Shown in pieces: positions 6,695-13,060 of a DNA stretch of 14,012 nt. The position numbers and the translations under genes were made by a program. Source of the DNA: Desulfocapsa sp. (GTDB lineage Bacteria > Desulfobacterota > Desulfobulbia > Desulfobulbales > Desulfocapsaceae); the NCBI GenBank assembly GCA_029942265.1, contig JAOZTO010000018.1:1-14012 (forward strand), in the 5' to 3' direction. How positions within the stretch are numbered: the stretch's first letter is position 1; each line of letters starts with the position of its first letter. Under the pieces are notes generated by a model, which had not been told where the DNA came from, searched no databases, and worked only from the letters and a program-made list of their open reading frames with translations.

Positions 6695-6932
6695 ATTTTC
6701 ACAATTGTAGTGGCCTCTCCAAGCCTTTTATAAAATGATCAAAATCGGATGATGTGTATAAATTTTGAAACGACAACAGCGCAGAAAAAACTACACATCC
6801 TGACAGTACGTTAGCGTCATGTTTTATCCCTAATATCAAATTCTTCGGCATATTTTACAAAAACAAATAGTATTTTTTTGTATTTTGACCTTTTGTGACT
6901 ATTCAGCGAGTACCCGATAATTGGCATAACAT

Positions 6933-6970
6933 TGAACTGTTGTTGTTCAGATGTAGTTCATATTTGTTCA
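6933..6970. promoter_or_regulatory. Possible operator: four phased TGAAC/GTTCA half-sites
   Basis: TGAAC (6933-6937) and GTTCA (6945-6949) form a 17-bp dyad TGAAC-N7-GTTCA; two further GTTCA copies follow at 6956 and 6966. The half-sites start 12, 11 and 10 bases apart, close to one helical turn, as expected for side-by-side protein binding. The same dyad occurs at the centre of the 474-553 palindrome. Which gene it would control is unclear; it is over 230 bp from either neighbour. Confidence 0.3.
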
Positions 6971-7094
6971 TTTGGATATTTGAAGCATACTATTGCTCTG
7001 CGGGACACCGCTAACGACCATCATTGATATGGATTACCGTGAAACTGTTTTTTACGCATTGACTCAAGAGTGTTTTTAGTGGATAATAATTACT

Positions 7095-7221
7095 GATGGC
7101 GTCGTGAAAACTCTCCATCTGCTTCGTTGCTGCAAATTTCCAATCATTACGATGTACTTTAGTACGCCGAGATAATTGAAAATTTCCGTGCCTCGAATAT
7201 GAAGTTTTTTACAAATCCATC
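7095..7221. repeat. 127-bp palindromic MITE-like repeat
   Basis: The left end GATGGCGTCGTGAAAACT and the inverse of the right end (GATGGATTTGTAAAAAACT) match as imperfect terminal inverted repeats. Internal arms also pair: AAATTTCCAATCATTA (7134-7149) with TAATTGAAAATTT (7173-7185). The centre is the dyad GTACT-TT-AGTAC (7154-7165). The whole unit folds into one long hairpin. A related shortened copy lies at 5876-5960 in the opposite orientation. There is no transposase, so it would be a non-autonomous element. The ends fall 101 bp before the ppk2 start, close to its promoter region. Confidence 0.7.
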
Positions 7222-7274
7222 CAAAATTCAGACTTTTTACGAGTCTGTCATTTATATAATATTCAGGTTGGGTT

Positions 7275-7312
7275 TATAATAGGCCAAACCACTAAATTGT
7301 AAGATCAGGAGG
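7275..7312 (+). promoter_or_regulatory. ppk2 -10-like hexamer and strong ribosome binding site
   Basis: AGGAGG (7307-7312) lies 9 bases before the ATG at 7322 and is followed by a second GAGGAG (7314-7319), a notably strong translation signal. TATAAT hexamers occur at 7255-7260 and 7275-7280, but neither has a convincing -35 at 16-18 bp, so the promoter assignment is weak. The ribosome site is solid. Confidence 0.45.
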
Positions 7313-7321
7313 AGAGGAGTT

Positions 7322-8422
7322 ATGGCAACAAAAAAAACAAAACCAACAGTAAAAAAACCTGCGGTACCAAAGGCAACAACTAGCAAACCAGTTCAAAAAG
7401 TGCCTGTAAAAACAGCAGCCAAAGCACAAAACAAACCTTCTGCCAATGTACAAAAACCACCTGTAAAAAAGAAAAAACTTAAGGTTTCTAAGGCAAAAAT
7501 AAAAATACCTGTACCAAAAACAAAAAACCCCAAGATTATTCGCCTTAAAAAGAAAGGTATTATCCTGAAAGATCTGCTGGAGGAATACGGGGAACTACAA
7601 AAAGGTGGCCCACGTCTCAATAAATTTCAGAAAAAAGCCTTACGCCGTTTTCACAGAGAAGAGGCGCTTAAGCCCTATCAGGCCGAATTAATCAGAATGC
7701 AAAAATGCCTGGAAAATAACAACCGCAGAATGATTATTTTATTTGAGGGTCGTGATGCAGCTGGAAAAGGCGGTACCATCCGCCGGGTAACACGTTACAT
7801 GAACGAAAAACATTACCGGGTTGTGGCCATGGCAAAACCAAATGATGCAGAAAAATCTCAATGGTTTTTCCAAAAATACACAGCTCAGCTCCCTCGTGGT
7901 GGTGAGGTTGTTCTCTTTGATCGAAGTTGGTACAATCGTGCTGTTGTAGAGCCGGTTTTTGGATTTTGCACACCTGAAGAATATAAAAATTTCATGCGGG
8001 GTGTGGTTGGTTTTGAAAAAGACCTGGTTCGCCAGGAAACTATACTTGTGAAGCTCTACTTCTCGGTCACTAAAGAAGAACAGGCCAAACGTTTCAGCAG
8101 GCGAAAAACAGATCCGCTAAGGCAATGGAAACTCTCTGAAATTGATGTTCAGGCACAGGATAGATGGGACGATTTCACCAACCAGAAATATGAAATGCTG
8201 AAAAAAACCCATACGAACATTGCTCCATGGACAATTATTCGCTCCAACAATAAACATGAAGCACGTCTTAACGCCATGAAAACAATCCTGAATGCTGTTC
8301 CCTATGATCGTGGCAATGAAGATCTCGACTTTGTTCCAAATTCCGATGTGGTTATTTCAGGTTCTCGTGAAAAAGAAATCATGGATGCTCAGCGGATCAA
8401 ACTTGGGAGTTTTGTGGGGTAA
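7322..8422 (+). CDS. ppk2: Polyphosphate kinase 2 (PPK2) with lysine-rich N-terminal tail
   Basis: PPK2 enzymes transfer phosphate between polyphosphate and nucleoside di- or monophosphates in the cytosol. The catalytic part (about residues 83-350) has the Walker A GRDAAGKGG (143-151), Walker B VVLFDRSWYNR (Asp200), and the lid-region FSRRKTDPLRQWKLS. The DRSWYNRAVVEPVFGFCT segment resembles class I PPK2, which acts mainly on ADP/GDP. At 366 aa it is longer than the usual ~270-300 because of an ~80-residue tail of Lys, Pro, Ala, Val and Thr with 26 lysines and no Asp or Glu before Asp84. This resembles histone H1-type tails and may bind DNA, RNA or polyphosphate. The tail is built on A-runs (up to A8), prone to slippage. 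It is the only plus-strand gene here. Family call secure; class and tail role inferred. Confidence 0.95.
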   Translation: MATKKTKPTVKKPAVPKATTSKPVQKVPVKTAAKAQNKPSANVQKPPVKKKKLKVSKAKIKIPVPKTKNPKIIRLKKKGIILKDLLEEYGELQKGGPRLNKFQKKALRRFHREEALKPYQAELIRMQKCLENNNRRMIILFEGRDAAGKGGTIRRVTRYMNEKHYRVVAMAKPNDAEKSQWFFQKYTAQLPRGGEVVLFDRSWYNRAVVEPVFGFCTPEEYKNFMRGVVGFEKDLVRQETILVKLYFSVTKEEQAKRFSRRKTDPLRQWKLSEIDVQAQDRWDDFTNQKYEMLKKTHTNIAPWTIIRSNNKHEARLNAMKTILNAVPYDRGNEDLDFVPNSDVVISGSREKEIMDAQRIKLGSFVG

Positions 8423-8431
8423 TAACCGGAA

Positions 8432-8460
8432 GGGTGAAGGAAAAAATACTTCCATCACCC
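8432..8460. terminator. Hairpin between convergent ppk2 and yqaA-like genes
   Basis: GGGTGAAGGAA (8432-8442) pairs with TTCCATCACCC (8450-8460) with one mismatch, around a short loop, 10 bases after the ppk2 stop and 40 bases past the yqaA-like stop. Its position between converging genes fits a shared terminator. It has no proper T-run on either side, so it may work only as a structural stop or 3'-end protector. Confidence 0.45.
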
Positions 8461-8500
8461 ACTATACTTTCGCCCCCACATCTTACATTGAACGGGGAAA

Positions 8501-8947
8501 TCACATATACACACCTGTGGCCATGGCAATAAAAACATACCGTGCCAATTTACCAAGAGAAACAAGAAGAAGGAAAAGCAGTGGCTGTAGACGCAGGATG
8601 CCTGCAGCCAGACACAAGGGATCTCCAATGATTGGAAGCCAAGCAAAAAGAAGTGACACAGCACCATAACGCTGATACATCTTCATTGCTCTGGCTGTTT
8701 GCTTTGGATCTATTCGTAAGAGTTTTTCCATGAAAAACCCTGATCCCCACACTCCAATTCCGTAGGTAATACAGGCTCCAAGGACATTGCCAAGGGTTGC
8801 AACAAGAACCAGCTCTGTTGGTGAAGAACCTCCCTTAACAATAAGGGCAACCAAGAGCCATTCCGATCCAAGAGGAACCAGGGTTGCGGCCAGCAAACTT
8901 AGAAAAAAAAGAGCTGGAAGCCCATGGCTAAGGAGAAAATTCTCCAT
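8501..8947 (-). CDS. YqaA/DedA-like (VTT-domain) inner-membrane protein
   Basis: A 148-aa very hydrophobic protein. It shows the small YqaA branch of the DedA/SNARE-associated (VTT) family: an N-terminal membrane segment (ALFFLSLLAATLVPLGSEWL, with Pro and the acidic Glu typical of the re-entrant loop), a GNVLGACITYGIGVWG segment with the conserved Gly-Asn and Gly-rich helix, a cytosolic stretch around residues 75-90, then FAWLPIIGDPLCLAAGILR (GDP motif) and a last helix. VTT-fold proteins are linked to lipid flipping and membrane homeostasis in the inner membrane. It starts 19 bp after the pldA stop on the same strand, so the two likely form an operon concerned with envelope lipids. The ribosome site is weak. 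Substrate unknown. Confidence 0.85.
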   Translation of the reverse strand: MENFLLSHGLPALFFLSLLAATLVPLGSEWLLVALIVKGGSSPTELVLVATLGNVLGACITYGIGVWGSGFFMEKLLRIDPKQTARAMKMYQRYGAVSLLFAWLPIIGDPLCLAAGILRLQPLLFLLLVSLGKLARYVFIAMATGVYM

Positions 8948-8966
8948 GTGATTTCTTACCGGGCTC

Positions 8967-10019
8967 TTACAACCAATCAGTTAGGGAAATACCAACACCG
9001 ATGGTATTTGAATAGTTGTTATAATCAATCAAATCACGTCCATAACCGGTGAAATACTGAACATATCCTTTAAGATATGGCCAATCACCAAGTGGGATGC
9101 TCCAACTAAGTTCAAGGGCACCTTTTTCAAAACCTGATTCAAGATTATTTCGTGACATTATGCTGAACACATGCTCTTTCCATTTATAGCTGGCATATAG
9201 CTCAAAATGTCCCAAATAGTCTGTAATATCAGGATTATCGTCATCACTGCTGTTTTCCGGTATTCGGTACCATGGTCTGAAACTAAGAGCTAAGTCTTCA
9301 CGCTCAACAGTGAACCAGGCAAACACACGGTTCCAGCTACGTTCAAGCGTTCCACCACGCCCATTGGACTGGTGAACAAGACCGATAGAATTCGATGCGT
9401 TCCGAAATCCAAATAATTCCCAGTCCGGGGTGAATTGTACCCAAACTTCCGGCTCATAATTATTTTCACGAAACTGAGCCGAACCGCTGGAATGATACAC
9501 CTGCCAGAACGCACGTTGCGTGTAAGCGGCATAAATATCCATGGTATCATTGAATAAATCAACTAACAGGGGAAATTTGATACTTAGTTGAAACTGGACT
9601 TCCGTATCTCCCCAGCTCAAATCCGGTTCATTAAAAGCCGCCCTGAACGGTTCTGAGTTAAAACCGGCACTGTTATTAACCGCACCAAGCAAATAATTCG
9701 GCCTGTGTGCCATTAATGTAAATGGTTGTAGTACATGCTCTCTATCTTCCTGAATACGGGCAGTGACTACCGGTACTTCCTTGCCATCTTTTGCAATGGT
9801 GAAGGACGTGAGCTGCTTTTCACACTGTAGTTGCAAATCTGCTATGGTTGTGTCACGTTCTGCTGTTTTTAATCCTCGTACCATGCAATCCTGCAAAGGA
9901 TCTGCAACAGCATATTGCGGCAGTGCGCACAGCGCAAGAGCACAAAAGGACATACTGAAGCGCAACGATTTCAACCATTTTGCATTCTTAGGTGTGTTTT
10001 GGTTCAAGGACATCTCCAT
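8967..10019 (-). CDS. pldA: Outer-membrane phospholipase A (OMPLA)
   Basis: Hydrolyses phospholipids that reach the outer leaflet of the outer membrane, as a calcium-dependent beta-barrel dimer. 350 aa. An N-terminal signal peptide (hydrophobic core ~residues 20-38, likely cut AVA-Asp at 39/40) is followed by a ~60-residue soluble stretch and a beta-barrel domain from NYLLGAVNN (108) to the C-terminal GISLTDWL. The catalytic signature GLVHQSNGRGG...SRSWNR-like block gives His216, Ser218 and Asn230, with the same spacings (2 and 12) as His142/Ser144/Asn156 of E. coli PldA, so activity is expected. Cys45 and Cys66 in the mature N-terminus could form a disulfide, as in related longer PldA proteins. 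GGGAG lies 7 bases before the chosen ATG; the alternative Met3 has no spacing for one. Confidence 0.94.
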   Translation of the reverse strand: MEMSLNQNTPKNAKWLKSLRFSMSFCALALCALPQYAVADPLQDCMVRGLKTAERDTTIADLQLQCEKQLTSFTIAKDGKEVPVVTARIQEDREHVLQPFTLMAHRPNYLLGAVNNSAGFNSEPFRAAFNEPDLSWGDTEVQFQLSIKFPLLVDLFNDTMDIYAAYTQRAFWQVYHSSGSAQFRENNYEPEVWVQFTPDWELFGFRNASNSIGLVHQSNGRGGTLERSWNRVFAWFTVEREDLALSFRPWYRIPENSSDDDNPDITDYLGHFELYASYKWKEHVFSIMSRNNLESGFEKGALELSWSIPLGDWPYLKGYVQYFTGYGRDLIDYNNYSNTIGVGISLTDWL

Positions 10020-10180
10020 GGAGTTTCTCCCGTTTTAATAGTGTCTGACGTTAATATTATGCCGAATCTGTTAATATCTAGGATATTGTCCGAGAATAGG
10101 CATTTTGTTCGAAATTGAAGAATTTTCTAAAAATAAATGCTACCATCGAAACTAAAGTTTCAATAAAAAAAGTGGGCGTC

Positions 10181-10510
10181 TTATAGTTGGTCAAGGATTT
10201 TCTGGATTTCATTCTTTTGGATATTGCTTTGTTTTGCTTTGGCATACATCGTTAGTAAGATAATTTCTTTATTTTCTAAGATCGTATAGTAAATAAGTCT
10301 AAAGCCCCTACTTTTCCCTTTTTGTTGATCAGAAGAGGGGACACGAACCTTATAGATTTCGTTATCAAATCCAGAAATTGGATATCCTATAAATTGACCT
10401 GCCTCGAGTTCTTCCAGGAACGGTAAAAAATCTTTTTTAATACGACGGTATTTTTTTGAGAGTTTCTTGATATTTTTGATAAAAACATCTGTTGTTTTGA
10501 CGTTGTACAT
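10181..10510 (-). CDS. RelE/ParE-superfamily (HigB-like) toxin
   Basis: 109 aa, likely an mRNA-cleaving type II toxin. The fold is suggested by a basic helical N-terminal half (residues 8-35), then IYKVRVPSSDQQKGKSRGFRLIYY (53-76), where KVRV, the K-G-K-S-R-G-x-R loop and the following strand match the RelE/HigB-2 pattern, and LLTMYAKAKQSNI near the end. The ATG lies 5 bases after the antitoxin stop and has no ribosome site of its own, so its translation is probably coupled to the antitoxin. The antitoxin-first order is the usual one for RelBE and ParDE, not for HigBA. The biochemical target (ribosome-dependent RNase versus gyrase) cannot be decided by eye. Confidence 0.85.
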   Translation of the reverse strand: MYNVKTTDVFIKNIKKLSKKYRRIKKDFLPFLEELEAGQFIGYPISGFDNEIYKVRVPSSDQQKGKSRGFRLIYYTILENKEIILLTMYAKAKQSNIQKNEIQKILDQL

Positions 10511-10515
10511 TGAGG

Positions 10516-10773
10516 TTAATCGTTAAGACTAGAAAGAACGTCTCGGGCAGAGTGGAGTTCTTGCTTTCCGTTTTTGTAATTTCCAACCTCTCTCAAAGCT
10601 TCAACGATTGAACTAGTTACATCTTCCATGTCGTATTCATTGTTGAGAGAATCGTCATTCAGTTTTTCCAATACGTAATCGCGCATAGAAATCCCTCGAA
10701 GCAGAGCTTTTGCTTTGATTGCTTGGTGTTGTGATTCAGACATTTCGACAACAAGTCTTTTTGCAGCTGGCAT
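10516..10773 (-). CDS. Ribbon-helix-helix-type antitoxin
   Basis: 85 aa from the ATG at 10773 (MPAAKRLVVEM). I prefer this to an in-frame ATG five codons upstream because GGAGG lies 8 bases before it and overlaps that upstream ATG. The N-terminus RLVVEMSESQHQAIKAKALLRGISMRDYVLEKL is a strand-helix-helix typical of Arc/CopG repressors: it would form the DNA-binding dimer. The acidic rest (~45-85) would wrap and neutralise the toxin. Together with the toxin it should repress its own promoter, which has the consensus hexamers at 10796-10823. Function as antitoxin is inferred from domain type and gene order. Confidence 0.82.
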   Translation of the reverse strand: MPAAKRLVVEMSESQHQAIKAKALLRGISMRDYVLEKLNDDSLNNEYDMEDVTSSIVEALREVGNYKNGKQELHSARDVLSSLND

Positions 10774-10795
10774 ATTTAGAACCTCCATATCTCAG

Positions 10796-10823
10796 ATTAT
10801 AGCCACAATGTATATTTTGTCAA
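10796..10823 (-). promoter_or_regulatory. Consensus sigma-70 promoter of the toxin-antitoxin pair
   Basis: On the minus strand TTGACA (10823-10818) and TATAAT (10801-10796) are both perfect consensus hexamers, 16 bp apart, ending 23 bases before the antitoxin ATG. This is the strongest promoter visible in the window and implies a need for tight repression. Confidence 0.85.
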
Positions 10824-10836
10824 ATGTAAAAATGTA
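10807..10836 (+). promoter_or_regulatory. AATGTA repeats overlapping the toxin-antitoxin promoter
   Basis: AATGTA occurs at 10807-10812, 10823-10828 and 10831-10836, offset by 16 and 8 bases. They cover the spacer and the -35 edge of the promoter. RHH repressors bind short repeats like these, so this is the probable autoregulatory operator; spacing in multiples of 8 fits neighbouring RHH dimers. Confidence 0.5.
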
Positions 10837-10855
10837 CATCTCGTGTTAACCAACT

Positions 10856-10881
10856 AAAAGGGGGCCTGTGGAAGAACCCCC
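10856..10881 (-). terminator. Intrinsic terminator of the TctA-flavoprotein-ferredoxin operon
   Basis: On the minus strand GGGGG (10881-10877) and CCCCC (10864-10860) enclose a 12-base loop and are followed by TTTT (10859-10856). It lies 69 bases after the ferredoxin stop, and separates that operon from the toxin-antitoxin promoter. Confidence 0.6.
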
Positions 10882-10950
10882 AAAACATAAATGACCACTA
10901 CCAGACGAAAACTTTTCTGCTCATATCAGACTACTTACTATTTATCGGCA

Positions 10951-11193
10951 TCAACTGATCAAATATGGAAGATCATTCATTGTTATGGCTTTTCGTGAAC
11001 AGAAGAAAGTACACACATCGCAATACCAGCAATCATCCCTGTACTTCATATACGGATATCCTTTGCTATCCATGGCCAGAACATCCATGGGGCAGTATTC
11101 TGCGCAGATACCGCATTTATTACACCGATCAGGGTCAACGGTAATCCACTCGTAATTTGATTTTTCTATCGCATTCATATTAAAAGGGCTCAT
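10951..11193 (-). CDS. Two-cluster [4Fe-4S] ferredoxin (AprB-like) partner of the flavoprotein
   Basis: 80 aa. It binds two [4Fe-4S] clusters: CNKCGICAEYCP (Cys24, 27, 30, 34) and CWYCDVCTFFCS (Cys55, 58, 61, 65). In the second motif the usual Pro after the last Cys is Ser66, and Trp56 follows the first Cys. It would carry electrons to or from the AprA-like flavoprotein, whose stop codon it follows with no gap; AAGGAG lies 6 bases before its ATG, inside the flavoprotein gene. It is about half the length of AprB of sulfate reducers (~150 aa), lacking the long C-terminal tail that wraps AprA. Hence the pair is a relative of adenylylsulfate reductase, not that enzyme itself. Cytosolic; substrate chemistry unknown. 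Confidence 0.92.
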   Translation of the reverse strand: MSPFNMNAIEKSNYEWITVDPDRCNKCGICAEYCPMDVLAMDSKGYPYMKYRDDCWYCDVCTFFCSRKAITMNDLPYLIS

Positions 11194-13056
11194 TTATTTC
11201 TCCTTACCTGGCATAAATCTTCTGGGTGTTTCCATACCTTGCTTTGCAAGCGTGTCACTCATCCATTTGTCCTCTTTTGGGTTCACCCAATTTGCTTCTT
11301 TCTTGAATGGCGTTCCAACATCAAAAGATACCTCTGGGTATTTGTATTCCATCTTAGTTGGGTAATCCCATTGCAACTCAGGTACCTTCCTTTTGGAGAG
11401 TACCATGGAATCCCCTTCCTTCTTAATCACCACCCATTGTCCATCCCATTCCGGTTTGTTTTCTGGAATATCGATACGCCAATGCTGAAATCCCCACCTG
11501 CTTTCAGTACGAAAGAGGCTTGAACGAGCCATCATTTCACCAACAGTCAAGATACACTTGATTTCATAGGTTTTCAAAAGATCATGGTAATCAACAGCTT
11601 TGATACGCGGCATATCCTCTTTTTTGATTCTCTCCATCCACCACTGGGCGATATTTAGAAATTCTGGGTTTTTAGGCGGCTTCATATAATACTGAACTCG
11701 TGTCCTTGCCTTGTATTCAACCTGATCAGTTGGAAGCCCGTTATCCCTTCTAAGAGGCTCTTCGAAGGTATTGATTTCATCACTTATCCATTTGTGCAGC
11801 CCTTTATACTCCGCATTTTCGTCACAATTACGGGCATATTCAACCGCATTTTCACCAATCAGCCCTCCCATGACCAATGCACCACCGAGATACGAATGAG
11901 GTAAACCACCATCAACATCACCAGCAACGTAAAGCCCCTTAACGCTTGACGCACCGTTTTTGTCTGCCAGTACACCAGACGAGCTATGTCCTCCGCAAAC
12001 GCCAATCTCTTCAGAAAAAGCAAGCTCGATAGCATCACCATCCCGATAGTCCTGGCCTCTGTTCTGATGGAATATTTTCCTGCTGGTTCGTTCGTTACCC
12101 CATAGGATTTTTTCAATAACTTTGATCGAGTCTTCAGGAAGATGACTCATTTTCAGATGTGTGGGACCTCGTCCTTCTGCAAAGGCTTTCCATGCACCCA
12201 TTTTACTGTCACCGGATGAATAACCATGCGACCATGTGGAATCACCGTTTCTGTCTGTTCCATATGCACCTCTTGGCACTGCAACATACCCACAACCTGG
12301 CCCCTGATGATCTTTAATAAGAGAGTTTGCCTGGAAACATTCCATATTCACAAGTTCAGCTCCAGCTTGATAGGCCATATAATAACCATCACCAGCATTT
12401 CCTGGAAATTCATAGCACCCGACAAGATACCCTGAACTGGCAAGTCCCATACGTGAAGCACAACCAGTGGTCAGACAGACACTTTGTGTTTTGAAATAGT
12501 AATATTCTCCATTGCGGTGATTGAACGCAAAAACTCCTTTTACCGCATTATTTTCACTAATTATCTGTAAGGCAGCTGTACGATTATAAATTGTAGCTCC
12601 AGTATCCCGCACAGCTTTTGCCAATGCCCGCTTCATCTCTTCGCCATCCATAGGCAACAGAAGTGGTTTTTGAATAGGATGCAGATAAAACAGCTGATAA
12701 TTCCCATCTTCATCCACAGGAAAAAGACTGCCTTTTTCTCTATCCATGATTTTTTCAAGATCCTTTAGCAGTTGTGGACAGCGTTTTCCAAACTCATAAG
12801 AAACACTCTGGTCAAGAATGCCTTCGGTCACTTTTGTCGTGTGTTCTACAACGTCTTCCGGATAACTGTAAGGGGGGACAGACATGGTGTTGAGTGCATC
12901 CATACCCCGTCCGGCGCCGCCACTGGTATCCATGATACTTTTATCAAGCACAGTGATTTTTATATTTGCGTCTGCTTCCCGTGCTTTGATCGCCGCCATT
13001 GTTCCAGCAGCACCTGCGCCGATTACAACAACATCTGTTTCAATTATATGGTACAT
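11194..13056 (-). CDS. AprA-like FAD-dependent oxidoreductase (fumarate reductase/adenylylsulfate reductase flavoprotein superfamily)
   Basis: 620 aa from the ATG at 13056 (MYHIIETDVVVIG), with AAGGAG 7 bases upstream; an earlier in-frame ATG at 13095 overlaps tctA and lacks support. FAD-binding parts: GAGAAG (13-18), SGGAGRGMDALNT (45-57), NAGDGYYMAYQAGAEL (220-235), and VKGLYVAGDVDGG...GGLIGENAVEYA (372-408). The GRGPTHLKMSHLPE block and the middle region resemble AprA and its homologues more than FrdA/SdhA: the fumarate-reductase HGANRLGGNSL motif is replaced by HSYLGGALV. Its role would be a two-electron oxidation or reduction of a substrate, with electrons passed to the adjoining ferredoxin. 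The coding region lies 4 bp after tctA, so the substrate may be what that transporter imports, perhaps a carboxylate. Not a canonical AprA; reaction unknown. Confidence 0.88.
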   Translation of the reverse strand: MYHIIETDVVVIGAGAAGTMAAIKAREADANIKITVLDKSIMDTSGGAGRGMDALNTMSVPPYSYPEDVVEHTTKVTEGILDQSVSYEFGKRCPQLLKDLEKIMDREKGSLFPVDEDGNYQLFYLHPIQKPLLLPMDGEEMKRALAKAVRDTGATIYNRTAALQIISENNAVKGVFAFNHRNGEYYYFKTQSVCLTTGCASRMGLASSGYLVGCYEFPGNAGDGYYMAYQAGAELVNMECFQANSLIKDHQGPGCGYVAVPRGAYGTDRNGDSTWSHGYSSGDSKMGAWKAFAEGRGPTHLKMSHLPEDSIKVIEKILWGNERTSRKIFHQNRGQDYRDGDAIELAFSEEIGVCGGHSSSGVLADKNGASSVKGLYVAGDVDGGLPHSYLGGALVMGGLIGENAVEYARNCDENAEYKGLHKWISDEINTFEEPLRRDNGLPTDQVEYKARTRVQYYMKPPKNPEFLNIAQWWMERIKKEDMPRIKAVDYHDLLKTYEIKCILTVGEMMARSSLFRTESRWGFQHWRIDIPENKPEWDGQWVVIKKEGDSMVLSKRKVPELQWDYPTKMEYKYPEVSFDVGTPFKKEANWVNPKEDKWMSDTLAKQGMETPRRFMPGKEK

Positions 13057-13060
13057 AAAT

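Larger units (their letters stand above)
6695..7321. other. 627-bp gene-free divergent region
   Basis: No coding frame of note. It lies between the divergent DUF1566-type and ppk2 genes. It contains a cluster of TGAAC/GTTCA half-sites (6933-6970), the full-length palindromic repeat (7095-7221), and AT-rich sequence next to the ppk2 start with two TATAAT hexamers. The 6700-6930 and 6971-7094 stretches show nothing I can name. Confidence 0.6.

Noticed and set aside
10148..10161. GAAAC-TAAA-GTTTC hairpin after the toxin gene as terminator
   Set aside because: The stem is 5 bp and AT-rich, and the T-run on the minus strand comes before the stem rather than after it.
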